From Sphingobium ummariense RL-3 (lineage in GTDB: Bacteria; Pseudomonadota; Alphaproteobacteria; Sphingomonadales; Sphingomonadaceae), in NCBI RefSeq assembly GCF_000447205.1, contig NZ_AUWY01000048.1, positions 61,320 to 125,319 of the forward strand: 64,000 nt of DNA. Reading direction: 5' to 3'. A model generated the notes under the pieces. It was not told the DNA's origin and ran no database searches. It worked only from the letters and a program-made list of their open reading frames with translations. The translations under genes were made by a program, and so were the position numbers. This document shows, piece after piece, positions 34,776-42,193 of the stretch; the stretch's first letter is position 1; each line of letters starts with the position of its first letter.

Positions 34776-35183
34776 TCAGGCCCGGGACAGCGACAGAATA
34801 TGTCGGAACTCCGCCTCGGTCAGCGGCGATACCGACAGGCGCGATTGCCGGATCATCACCATCCCCGCCAGCGCGGGGTCCGCCTTGATGGTCTTGAGTG
34901 TCACCGGCTTCGCCAGCTTTTCCCTGGGCGCCACATGAACCGCGATCCACTTGCCCGTCTCGTCGGTGCTGTCGGGCGCTGCCTCCTCGACGATCTCCAT
35001 GATGCCGACCGCTTCCAGACCGATATTGCTGTGGTAGAACAGCGCCAGGTCGCCCTTACGCATCGCCTTCATGTTGAGCTGCGCCGCGTGGTTGCGGACG
35101 CCGTCCCACTCCGCCTTCCCCTTCTCGACCAGGTCGTCATAGGAAAAGACGTCGGGCTCCGATTTCATCAGCCAGTAGTTCAT
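34776..35183 (-). CDS. EVE domain protein
   Basis: A 135-residue protein from the ATG at 35181-35183, preceded by AAGGAG. It is a complete EVE domain (PUA-like): MNYWLMKSEPDVFSYDDL, WDGVRNHAAQLNMKAMRKGDLALFYHSN, and DPALAGMVMIRQSRLSVSPLTEAEF. EVE proteins bind modified bases or tRNA. The gene is divergent from the 2OG oxygenase. Confidence 0.92.
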   Translation of the reverse strand: MNYWLMKSEPDVFSYDDLVEKGKAEWDGVRNHAAQLNMKAMRKGDLALFYHSNIGLEAVGIMEIVEEAAPDSTDETGKWIAVHVAPREKLAKPVTLKTIKADPALAGMVMIRQSRLSVSPLTEAEFRHILSLSRA

Positions 35184-35287
35184 CGCTTCTCCTTGCATCA
35201 GCGGCCGGAGGCGATCAAGGAGGGCCTATGGGAATGCCGCGCTTCGCCGGATCGGCCGCGGCACATAGTGCGATCTGGAGATATCAG

Positions 35288-36235
35288 GTGTCGGAATCGG
35301 TACTGGAACGGGTGCCCGTCCTGTCGATGGCGAACATGACGAAGCAGGATTTCGCCGCGGCCTTCGGCGAATCCTTTCAGCGCTTCGGCTTCGCCATGGT
35401 CCGGGACCATGGCATGGACATGGAACTCATGGACGAAGGCTGGGCCCTGGCGCGCCGGTTCTTCGCCTTGCCGGAGGAAACCAAGCGCCGCTATGACGCC
35501 GCCGCCAATGGCGGACAGCGCGGCTACACCGCCTTCGGCGTGGAGATCGCCAAGGGCGCGAGCGAAAACGACCTCAAGGAATTCTGGCATGTCGGCCGCG
35601 ACCTGCCGGCCGGCGATCCGCTCGCCGAAGCCATGCCGCCCAATGTCTGGCCGGCGGAAATGCCGGAATTCAAGCCCGCATTCAGCCGTCTCTATGCCGA
35701 GTTCGACCGCGTCGGCGGCGAGTTGCTGTCGGCGATCGCCCTCTATCTGGGGCTGCCCGAGCGCTGGTTCGATTCCGCGATCGAAAACGGTAACTCGATC
35801 CTGCGCCTTCTCCACTACCCGCCGGTCTCGCCGCAGGCGCCCGGCATCCGTGCCGGCGCGCATGAGGACATCAACCTCATCACCCTGCTGCTGGGGGCCG
35901 AGGAAGGCGGGCTGGAGCTGCGCGACCGCGACGGCAACTGGCTGCCGGTGGTGCCGCCCCCCGGCGCGCTCGCCATCAATGTCGGCGACATGCTGCAGCG
36001 GCTGACCAATTACCGCCTGCCTTCCACCAGCCACCGCGTCGTCAATCCGCCGCCGGAACGGCGCGGCCATGCACGCTATTCCATGCCCTTCTTCCTGCAC
36101 CTGCGCCCGGATTTCCTGATCGACGCCCTGCCGCAATGCGTGGATGCGGACCATCCCCGCCGCGACCCGCCGATCACGGCGCACGATTATCTGGCGGAGC
36201 GCCTGCGGGAAATCGGGCTGATCAAGGGAAAGTAG
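35288..36235 (+). CDS. 2-oxoglutarate/Fe(II)-dependent dioxygenase, isopenicillin-N-synthase-like
   Basis: About 315 residues from a GTG at 35288, preferred because GGAG lies upstream; an ATG at 35228 is in frame. The DIOX_N domain (FGFAMVRDHGMDMELMDEGW) and the catalytic 2OG-FeII domain are both present. The Fe ligands are in AHEDINLITLL (HxD) and TSHRVV (His), and the 2OG-binding RxS is ARYSMPFF. It hydroxylates or desaturates an unknown small molecule. Confidence 0.9.
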   Translation: MSESVLERVPVLSMANMTKQDFAAAFGESFQRFGFAMVRDHGMDMELMDEGWALARRFFALPEETKRRYDAAANGGQRGYTAFGVEIAKGASENDLKEFWHVGRDLPAGDPLAEAMPPNVWPAEMPEFKPAFSRLYAEFDRVGGELLSAIALYLGLPERWFDSAIENGNSILRLLHYPPVSPQAPGIRAGAHEDINLITLLLGAEEGGLELRDRDGNWLPVVPPPGALAINVGDMLQRLTNYRLPSTSHRVVNPPPERRGHARYSMPFFLHLRPDFLIDALPQCVDADHPRRDPPITAHDYLAERLREIGLIKGK

Positions 36236-36277
36236 GCGACTATATCTTCTGGAACAGCATCCGCCTTCGGCCACATT

Positions 36278-36367
36278 CCGTCATCCCAGCAAAAGCTGGG
36301 ATCCCACTTCTTCTGGCGCGATGTGAAGAAAAGGAAAGAGAGATCCCAGCTTTCGCTGGGATGACGG
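36278..36367. repeat. REPIN-like pair of inverted palindromes, GATCCCAGC family (copy 1)
   Basis: CCGTCATCCCAGCAAAAGCTGGGATCCCA at the left and GAGATCCCAGCTTTCGCTGGGATGACGG at the right are each palindromic and mutually inverted, about 35 bases apart. The pair lies between the dioxygenase and folB. A near-identical pair is at 52673-52766. Confidence 0.85.
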
Positions 36368-36458
36368 TAGCGGATACTCATCTCCCACCCTACCCCTTCC
36401 GGCCATTTGGCCCCGAGGCTTGCATAGGACGGAATCAACCATCACGTATCCGGGCGGC

Positions 36459-36842
36459 CTATTTCCGCCAGCGCCCCAAGGTAATCCCGATCTCCTCGCC
36501 GCGCTCGCTCAGCGCCAGCTTGACGATCTTCACCTCGACATGGCGCACCTTGTCGTCCTGCAGGAAGATCGTGTCGATGATATGGTCCGCCACCGCCTCG
36601 ATCAGGGTGAAATGCTGGCCGTCGGGCAGCGCGCCCGTCGCGGCATGCTTCAGGTCCATATAGTTTTTCGACCGGGACAACGGGGTCACGGGATCATAAT
36701 GGTCCGCCACCTTCAGCCGCGCGCGGATCGAGATGCGCAGCGGCTGCGGCAGATGGGTTTCTTCCGAATAGATGCCGGTGAGGACATCCACGTCCAGATT
36801 GCTGACCTCCAGCGTCAGAAAATCGTCAAGCCCGCTCGTCAT
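36459..36842 (-). CDS. folB: Dihydroneopterin aldolase family protein (FolB)
   Basis: A 127-residue protein from the ATG at 36840-36842. The FolB fold is visible: LEVSNLDVDVLTGIYSEETHLPQPLRISIRARL at the N-terminus, TLIEAVADHIIDTIF in the middle and HVEVKIVKLAL with the conserved Lys near the C-terminus. It would convert dihydroneopterin to hydroxymethyldihydropterin in folate synthesis. The N-terminal part is more divergent than in enteric FolB, so a FolX-like epimerase role remains possible. Confidence 0.8.
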   Translation of the reverse strand: MTSGLDDFLTLEVSNLDVDVLTGIYSEETHLPQPLRISIRARLKVADHYDPVTPLSRSKNYMDLKHAATGALPDGQHFTLIEAVADHIIDTIFLQDDKVRHVEVKIVKLALSERGEEIGITLGRWRK

Positions 36843-36951
36843 AGCCTGCCATTCGGGCGGCCGAGAGGACTCGCGCCAGCCCAGTTTTTCCTTTTCATTT
36901 GCGGCCCAGGCGCTAAAGCCCGCCGCTTCCGGCGCGGTCCATGCGCCATTG

Positions 36952-37488
36952 ATGGCGGATCGGCAAGACGTGTCAGTGATGGTGCCCCTCGACAAGGTAG
37001 CGGAAGGCGAGGTCGAACGGCTGCTCGACGCGGCTTTCGGGCCCGACCGGCACGGCCGCACGGCCTATCGCATCCGCGCCGGCATGGCATGGCTGCCGCA
37101 GCTTTCCTTCGCCCTGCTGGACGATGACGGCCGGCTGATCGGCACGCTCCAAAGCTGGCCCGTCGCGTTGACCCAGGAAGACGGCAGCCAGTCGCCGCTG
37201 GTGATGGTCGGCCCGGTCGCGGTGCATCCCGACGCACAGGGGACGGGGCATGGCCGCGCGCTGATGGACGCGGTCGTCGCGGCCGCACGCGCGCAGCGCA
37301 GCGATCCGCTGATGATGATCGGCGATCCCGAATATTATGGCCGCTTCTGGGGCTTCTCCGCCGATGCCACGTCCGGCTGGGACGCGCCCGGCCCGTTCGA
37401 GCCTCGCCGCCTGCTTGCCTTGTCGGTCGATGGCCGCGCTATCGGCGGCGCCGGGATGCTCGGTCCGCGAGTCGTCGTCGCCGCCTGA
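36952..37488 (+). CDS. GNAT N-acetyltransferase (YhbS-like)
   Basis: A 178-residue protein from ATG 36952 (MADRQDVSVMVPL). It has the YhbS arrangement: LLDAAFGPDRHGRTAYRIR, LVMVGPVAVHPDAQGTGHGRALMDAV (acetyl-CoA loop Q-x2-G-x-G) and LMMIGDPEYYGRFWGFSA. Substrate unknown. Divergent from folB. Confidence 0.85.
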   Translation: MADRQDVSVMVPLDKVAEGEVERLLDAAFGPDRHGRTAYRIRAGMAWLPQLSFALLDDDGRLIGTLQSWPVALTQEDGSQSPLVMVGPVAVHPDAQGTGHGRALMDAVVAAARAQRSDPLMMIGDPEYYGRFWGFSADATSGWDAPGPFEPRRLLALSVDGRAIGGAGMLGPRVVVAA

Positions 37489-37531
37489 TTTCCCTTTTGC
37501 GTTCGCGGCGTGCCGATCCTATCTGCTCCTG

Positions 37532-38098
37532 ATGCCGATGGAGCCGCTACCCGACCTCGCACCCCTCTCGCTGGCCGACATCGCGCGCCTGCACGCGGAA
37601 CGCCGCCTGCCGCCGGTGGAGCAGTGGAACCCGGCCCATTGCGGACATAGCGACATGCGCATCGCCCGCGACGGCACCTGGTTTCACCAGGGATCGCCGA
37701 TCGGACGGGAAGCGATGGTGCGCCTCTTCTCCACCATATTGCGGCGCGAGTCCGACGGATCGCATGTTCTGGTGACTCCGGTCGAGAAGCTGACGATCGA
37801 CGTGGAGGACGCCCCTTTCCTGGCTGTGGAGGTCAAGAGCGAGGGCGAAGGCCGGGATCGCAAGCTCGCCTTCCGCCTCAACACCGGCGATATCGTCGCC
37901 GCCGGCCCGGACAATGCGCTCACGATCCGGCAGGGCGAGGATGGCCCCCATCCCTATCTCCATGTGCGCGGCGGGCTGGAGGCGCTGGTCGCGCGCAGCG
38001 TCTATTATGAGCTGGTGAACCTTGCGCTGGACGACGCCACCGACCCCGTCGGCCTGTGGAGCGACGGCGCCTTCTTCCCGCTCGGCGATCCGGCATGA
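37532..38098 (+). CDS. DUF1285 domain protein
   Basis: A 188-residue protein with the full DUF1285 domain: RRLPPVEQWNPAHCGHSDMRIARDGTWFHQGSPIGREAMVRLFS, then LVTPVEKLTIDVEDAPFLAVEV and the C-terminal GLWSDGAFFPLG. The family is uncharacterised. The next gene starts in its stop codon (ATGA, 38095-38098), and the order DUF1285-NUDIX-CCA transferase is a common alphaproteobacterial cluster. Confidence 0.88.
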   Translation: MPMEPLPDLAPLSLADIARLHAERRLPPVEQWNPAHCGHSDMRIARDGTWFHQGSPIGREAMVRLFSTILRRESDGSHVLVTPVEKLTIDVEDAPFLAVEVKSEGEGRDRKLAFRLNTGDIVAAGPDNALTIRQGEDGPHPYLHVRGGLEALVARSVYYELVNLALDDATDPVGLWSDGAFFPLGDPA

Positions 38099-38706
38099 CG
38101 CTCGCCGATCGTCTGCGCCTCGCGCTGGAGGAAGGCCATGGCCGCGGCCTCGACCTGATCGCCGCCGACATCCGCGATCCCCGCATCACGGACGACATCG
38201 TGCTCGCGCCGGCAGCGGTGCTGGTCGCCATCACGGACCGCCCCGATCCTGGCCTGATCCTCACCCAGAGATCCGCCACGCTGCGCAAGCATGCCGGCCA
38301 GATCGCCTTTCCTGGCGGCCGCGTCGAAGCGGAGGATGCGGACGAGGTCGCAGGCGCACTGCGCGAGGCGCAGGAGGAGATCGGCCTCGATCCCGGACTT
38401 GTCCAGATCATAGGAACGTCGGATCGCTATCACACCTTCACCGGCTTCGACATCGTGCCCGTACTGGGCGTGATCCCACCCGACATCCCGTTGGTGCCGC
38501 AGCCCGGCGAGGTGGAGGACTGGTTCGAAGTTCCCCTCCGCCACGCGCTCGACCCGGCAGCCCGCGTCAAGAAGTCTATCGAGTTTCAAGGTTTTGAGCG
38601 GCATTATTACGAGATCATGTGGCAGGACCGCCGCATCTGGGGCGTCACGGCGGCCATCCTCGCCAACCTGTCCTACCGGCTCGGCCATGACCGGCTTGCT
38701 GCCTGA
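38095..38706 (+). CDS. NUDIX hydrolase, CoA pyrophosphatase type (NudL-like)
   Basis: A 203-residue NUDIX protein. The upstream UPF0035 motif LTQRSATLRKHAGQIAFPGG is followed by the NUDIX box GGRVEAEDADEVAGALREAQEEIG. This pattern defines the CoA diphosphatase subfamily that cleaves CoA to phosphopantetheine and 3',5'-ADP. It overlaps both neighbours. Confidence 0.9.
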   Translation: MTLADRLRLALEEGHGRGLDLIAADIRDPRITDDIVLAPAAVLVAITDRPDPGLILTQRSATLRKHAGQIAFPGGRVEAEDADEVAGALREAQEEIGLDPGLVQIIGTSDRYHTFTGFDIVPVLGVIPPDIPLVPQPGEVEDWFEVPLRHALDPAARVKKSIEFQGFERHYYEIMWQDRRIWGVTAAILANLSYRLGHDRLAA

Positions 38707-39898
38707 GGCCCCCTGGCAGCACCGCCCCGGGCTCGACGCCCTGCTCGCCGCGCTGGACGCGGATCGGGGCCTTGCCCGCTATGTCGGCGGCGCCGTCCGC
38801 GACACCCTGTTGGGCCTGCCGGTCAGCGATCTCGACATCGCCACCGCCTTGTCGCCCCAGGCCGTCGTCGAGCGGCTCGAGCGTGCCGGGATCAAGGCGG
38901 TCCCGACCGGCATCGACCATGGCACCATCACTGCCGTCTCCTCCGGCAGCCCTGTCGAGATCACCACCCTGCGCCGCGATGTCAGCACCGACGGCCGGCG
39001 CGCGACCATCGCCTATACGCAGGACTGGCGCGAGGACGCGGCTCGGCGCGACTTCACCATCAACGCCCTTTACGCCGATCCGCTTACCCGCGAGATCACT
39101 GACTATTTCGGTGGCGTCGAGGATCTGGCGCAGCGCCGCGTCCGCTTCATCGGCGATCCCGCCGCGCGCATCGCCGAGGACCATCTGCGTATCCTGCGCT
39201 ATTTCCGCTTCCTCGCCCGCTTCGGCCGGGAGGAGCCCGACGCCGCCTCCTATGAAGCCTGCCGCACTGCCGCCAACAGCCTGATGGCCCTGTCGCGCGA
39301 GCGAATCGCGGACGAGCTGCTGAAGCTGCTCGCCACCGCCGCGCCGCTACGGGCGCTGCAGCTCATGGTGGACGGCGGCATCCTCCTGCCCGTGCTGCCG
39401 GAGGTCGACGCGGGGGGTATAGACCGTCTCGAAGCCCTGATGACGCGCGAGGCCGCTTCGGGCATCGCCCCTTCGCCCGTCCGCCGCCTTGCCGCGCTGC
39501 TGCCGCCGGATGCCGCCGTGGCGGATGCGGTGGGAGCCCGGCTCAAGCTTTCCAACAAGGCCCGCAAGCGCCTGATCGTCGCGCTGGAGCCATCTTCTGG
39601 CGGGGAATCCCCCCAGGCGCTCGCATTCCGAATCGGTGTGGAGGGCGCGGTCGACCGCCTGCTGCTCGATCCCGCCGCTCCGGTCGACAGTCTCGCCGCG
39701 CTACAGGACTGGACGCCCCCCACGCTGCCGATCGGCGGCGGCGCGCTGATCGCGCGCGGCCTGCCTGCCGGCCCGGATGTCGCGCGAGCGCTGGGCGAAG
39801 TGCGCGACCAGTGGGTCGCCGAGGGCTTCCCCGGCGCCGACCGCGTCGCCGCGATCGCCGATCAGACCGTCTCGAAATTCCAGCGCGCGCGCCAATAG
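38687..39898 (+). CDS. cca: CCA tRNA nucleotidyltransferase / poly(A) polymerase family protein
   Basis: A 403-residue class II nucleotidyltransferase from the ATG at 38687, overlapping the NUDIX gene by 20 bases. The head domain has RYVGGAVRDTLLG and the catalytic SDLDIAT, followed by RRDFTINALYADP and IRADHLRILRYFRF-like EDHLRILRYFRFLARFG. It adds or repairs the tRNA 3' CCA. The tRNA-Thr in this window already encodes CCA, so repair is its likely role there. Confidence 0.93.
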   Translation: MTGLLPEAPWQHRPGLDALLAALDADRGLARYVGGAVRDTLLGLPVSDLDIATALSPQAVVERLERAGIKAVPTGIDHGTITAVSSGSPVEITTLRRDVSTDGRRATIAYTQDWREDAARRDFTINALYADPLTREITDYFGGVEDLAQRRVRFIGDPAARIAEDHLRILRYFRFLARFGREEPDAASYEACRTAANSLMALSRERIADELLKLLATAAPLRALQLMVDGGILLPVLPEVDAGGIDRLEALMTREAASGIAPSPVRRLAALLPPDAAVADAVGARLKLSNKARKRLIVALEPSSGGESPQALAFRIGVEGAVDRLLLDPAAPVDSLAALQDWTPPTLPIGGGALIARGLPAGPDVARALGEVRDQWVAEGFPGADRVAAIADQTVSKFQRARQ

Positions 39899-41613
39899 TC
39901 GAAGGCATCCGCCTCGTTCATCGGTCGCGCGAAATAATAGCCCTGCCCCTGCCAGCAGCCCAGTTCCTGCAGCGCGTGGGCCAGTTCCTGCGTCTCGATG
40001 CCCTCGGCCGTCACATGCAGGTTGAGCGATTCGGCCAGCGACAGGATGGTCCGCACGATCACCGCCTTGTCGCGGTCCTGCAGCATCGTCGACACGAAGC
40101 TGCGGTCGATCTTCAATATGTCGATCGGCAGGCTGTGCAGGCTGGCAAGGTTGGAAAAGCCCGTGCCGAAATCGTCCATCGCGATCGACATCTGCAGATC
40201 CTTGAGCGCGAACAGCAGTTTCCGCGCCTTGTCCGGATCGGCGATGATCGCGCTCTCGGTCAACTCGGCGGTCAGACGCTTGCCCGCCACGCCCGAATAG
40301 CGCAGCGCCTCCTCGAAGATCGAGGCGACGTCGTCTCGCGCCATCTGGATCGGGGAGAGGTTGACGTTCACGCCCACCGGCAGCGGCTGGCCGAATTTCG
40401 CGTCCCAGCGGCTCAGCGCCTGCGCCGCCTCATAGGCCGCCCAGCGTCCGAGCGGCGTGATAAGCCCGCTTTCCTCCGCCACCGCGATGAACTCGGCCGG
40501 CGAGACGTTGCCCAGTTCCGGGTCGGACCAGCGCGCCAGCGCCTCGAACCCGGTGATCTCGCCGGTCTGGAGGTGGATCAGCGGCTGATAAGCCAGCGTC
40601 ATCTCGCCCTGCGCCAGTGCGTCGCGCAGCCGGCTCTCGACCGAGAAGCGCCGCTGTGCCTCCTTGAGCACGCCGTTGCGGTAGATCTCCACCTTGCCGC
40701 TGCGCTTGGCGATCTTCACCGCCGCCTGCGCCTTGCGCACGATGTCGTCGGGATCGTCCTGCAGGCTGGTGGAAAGCGCGCAACCGATCGCGCAGTCCAC
40801 GCGAATCTGCAGGTCGCTCAGCCGAATGGGCGAGCTCAGCGCATCCCTGATCCGCTGCACGATGTGAAGGGCGTCCGACAAGCCATTGTTCAGGCGCGCG
40901 AATATCGCAAAATCATTGCCGCCGATGCGGGCAAGAACGTCGCCCTGGCGCAGGCTGGTCTTCAACCGCTTGGCAACGGTGATCAGCAATTCGTCGCCCG
41001 CCATCGGCCCCAGCGATTCGTTCACCCGGCTGAACCGGCTGAGGTCGATCGCGATGATGCCGAATTGCGCCGTGTCCGGCCAGGGAAGGTTGGCGAGCCG
41101 ATCGTCGATCTCCTCGCCGAAGCCGGTACGGTTTGGCAGCGCGGTCAGCCCGTCGGACAGCAGCTCGCGACGCAGGTTCTTTTCGATCGAGCGTTCGCTG
41201 GTGCGGTCGGTGGCGGTCAGCAGATAGCGTTCGGGCTGCTCGTCCGTCGCAGGCAGGCGTCCCAGCGTACAAAGGAAATATTCGGGGCCCAGCGCCGTGT
41301 CGCGACGAAATTCGAAGCTGTCCGTCTGCCGGCCCGATGCAATGAACCGGCCGATCCGTTGCCCCATTTCCCCGACGAATCGTGGCCCGCCCTGGTCCGC
41401 CCCCATCCTCTTGCGATATGCGTCGACAAAGGCGTCATTGGCCTCCAGCATCCGGAGCTTGCCGTCATCGAAGGAGAAGATCGCCGCCGCCTGAGCGAGC
41501 GCGGCGAGCCAATCCGATTTGCAGCACATGGACGCCAGGTGCACGCTCTCCTCCTCGGGCGAGATATCGCCGATCGGCTCAGATGGCCAGTTTCGCACCG
41601 ACGCAGGTTCCAT
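39862..41613 (-). CDS. Diguanylate cyclase/phosphodiesterase with PAS-like, degenerate GGDEF and EAL domains
   Basis: A 583-residue protein. Residues 30-150 form a PAS-like sensory region. The GGDEF domain at about 150-310 has RIGGNDFAIF in place of GG(D/E)EF, so cyclase activity is probably lost. The EAL domain at about 330-575 retains FEALARW, NVNLSP, TAELTES, DDFGTGFSNL and KIDRSFV, so it should hydrolyse c-di-GMP. No membrane segment is visible, which suggests a cytoplasmic protein. The 3' end overlaps cca by 37 bases (convergent). Confidence 0.92.
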   Translation of the reverse strand: MEPASVRNWPSEPIGDISPEEESVHLASMCCKSDWLAALAQAAAIFSFDDGKLRMLEANDAFVDAYRKRMGADQGGPRFVGEMGQRIGRFIASGRQTDSFEFRRDTALGPEYFLCTLGRLPATDEQPERYLLTATDRTSERSIEKNLRRELLSDGLTALPNRTGFGEEIDDRLANLPWPDTAQFGIIAIDLSRFSRVNESLGPMAGDELLITVAKRLKTSLRQGDVLARIGGNDFAIFARLNNGLSDALHIVQRIRDALSSPIRLSDLQIRVDCAIGCALSTSLQDDPDDIVRKAQAAVKIAKRSGKVEIYRNGVLKEAQRRFSVESRLRDALAQGEMTLAYQPLIHLQTGEITGFEALARWSDPELGNVSPAEFIAVAEESGLITPLGRWAAYEAAQALSRWDAKFGQPLPVGVNVNLSPIQMARDDVASIFEEALRYSGVAGKRLTAELTESAIIADPDKARKLLFALKDLQMSIAMDDFGTGFSNLASLHSLPIDILKIDRSFVSTMLQDRDKAVIVRTILSLAESLNLHVTAEGIETQELAHALQELGCWQGQGYYFARPMNEADAFDYWRARWNFETV

Positions 41614-41870
41614 AGCTTCCGGGCCTTATCGGTCAGGAGTAAATTTTCCGGAAACGCTGTTGTAAAGGGGCATGTGACGGAAGGCGACGTTCGACGATGA
41701 TCCCGCCATGGACGAAGCCCCCTCCCTCCTTCTCCCGCGAGCGGGAAAGGATATGGAGCCTTGCCAGCTTGCTGGCAGGCGCGGTTGGATGAGGGCTCTT
41801 CCTCTTCGGTGAAAAGAAGATACCTGCCCTGCCCCCGCTCGCGCCGCCGAAACGGCCCGGACACAAGTCC
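41614..41870. other. Intergenic stretch upstream of the EAL gene, no gene seen
   Basis: This holds the EAL gene leader and a palindrome TGCCAGCTTGCTGGCA (41762-41777) within a GC-rich, low-complexity segment. No reading frame with coding character was found. The repeat element at 41871 follows immediately. Confidence 0.5.
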
Positions 41871-42160
41871 TTCCAATGTAGGATTTCCCATGATCTATCA
41901 TGGGGATGGTCCCTGCATCGCTCCGCCCTTCACGCCATCATCCGCATCCGCCGATCCGCAGGCACTTTGCCGATGCAGCCCTGTCGCCTGACTGTCGCGT
42001 CGCTGTGATCTTCCCGTTACCCAACTGTCGCGTCGATGGCGCGCCCGTGACGCACACCTGTCGCGTACCTGTCGCTTCGCAGGGGCTTTTCCGTTACTTT
42101 TCGCCCGAAACGTCCGACGACACCGTGAACTTCGCTCCGGCGTTTCGCTGGCGCGCCGAA
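41871..42160 (+). repeat. Unrecognised 290-bp element with nine phased 11-bp units (copy 1)
   Basis: Order of parts: a conserved TTCCAATGTAGGATTTCCC box, an 18-bp palindrome (41887-41904), a variable spacer, then nine 11-bp units from 41981 to 42079 with consensus near CTGTCGCGTCG (units 3 and 4 are degenerate), then a conserved tail CCGTTACTTTTCG..CGACACCGTGAACTTCGC. The second copy at 52320-52610 has the same parts with the same unit count and spacing. An open frame beginning at ATG 41900 is similar between copies but runs on without a stop through parC antisense, so coding is doubtful. Confidence 0.85.
41887..41904. promoter_or_regulatory. 18-bp perfect palindrome in the repeat element (copy 1)
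   Basis: CCCATGAT-CT-ATCATGGG. The equivalent in copy 2 is ccATGGT-tt-ACCATgg. The A/T pair at the inner arm is replaced by G/C at both symmetric positions, so the dyad is preserved. It could be an operator for a dimeric regulator or an RNA stem. Confidence 0.65.
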
Positions 42161-42193
42161 ATTCACTCGCCGCTCCGTTCCGCCCACGGCGCT

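Noticed and set aside
41981..42079. CRISPR array interpretation of the 11-bp units
   Set aside because: Units are contiguous with no unique spacers and are far too short; no cas genes are present.
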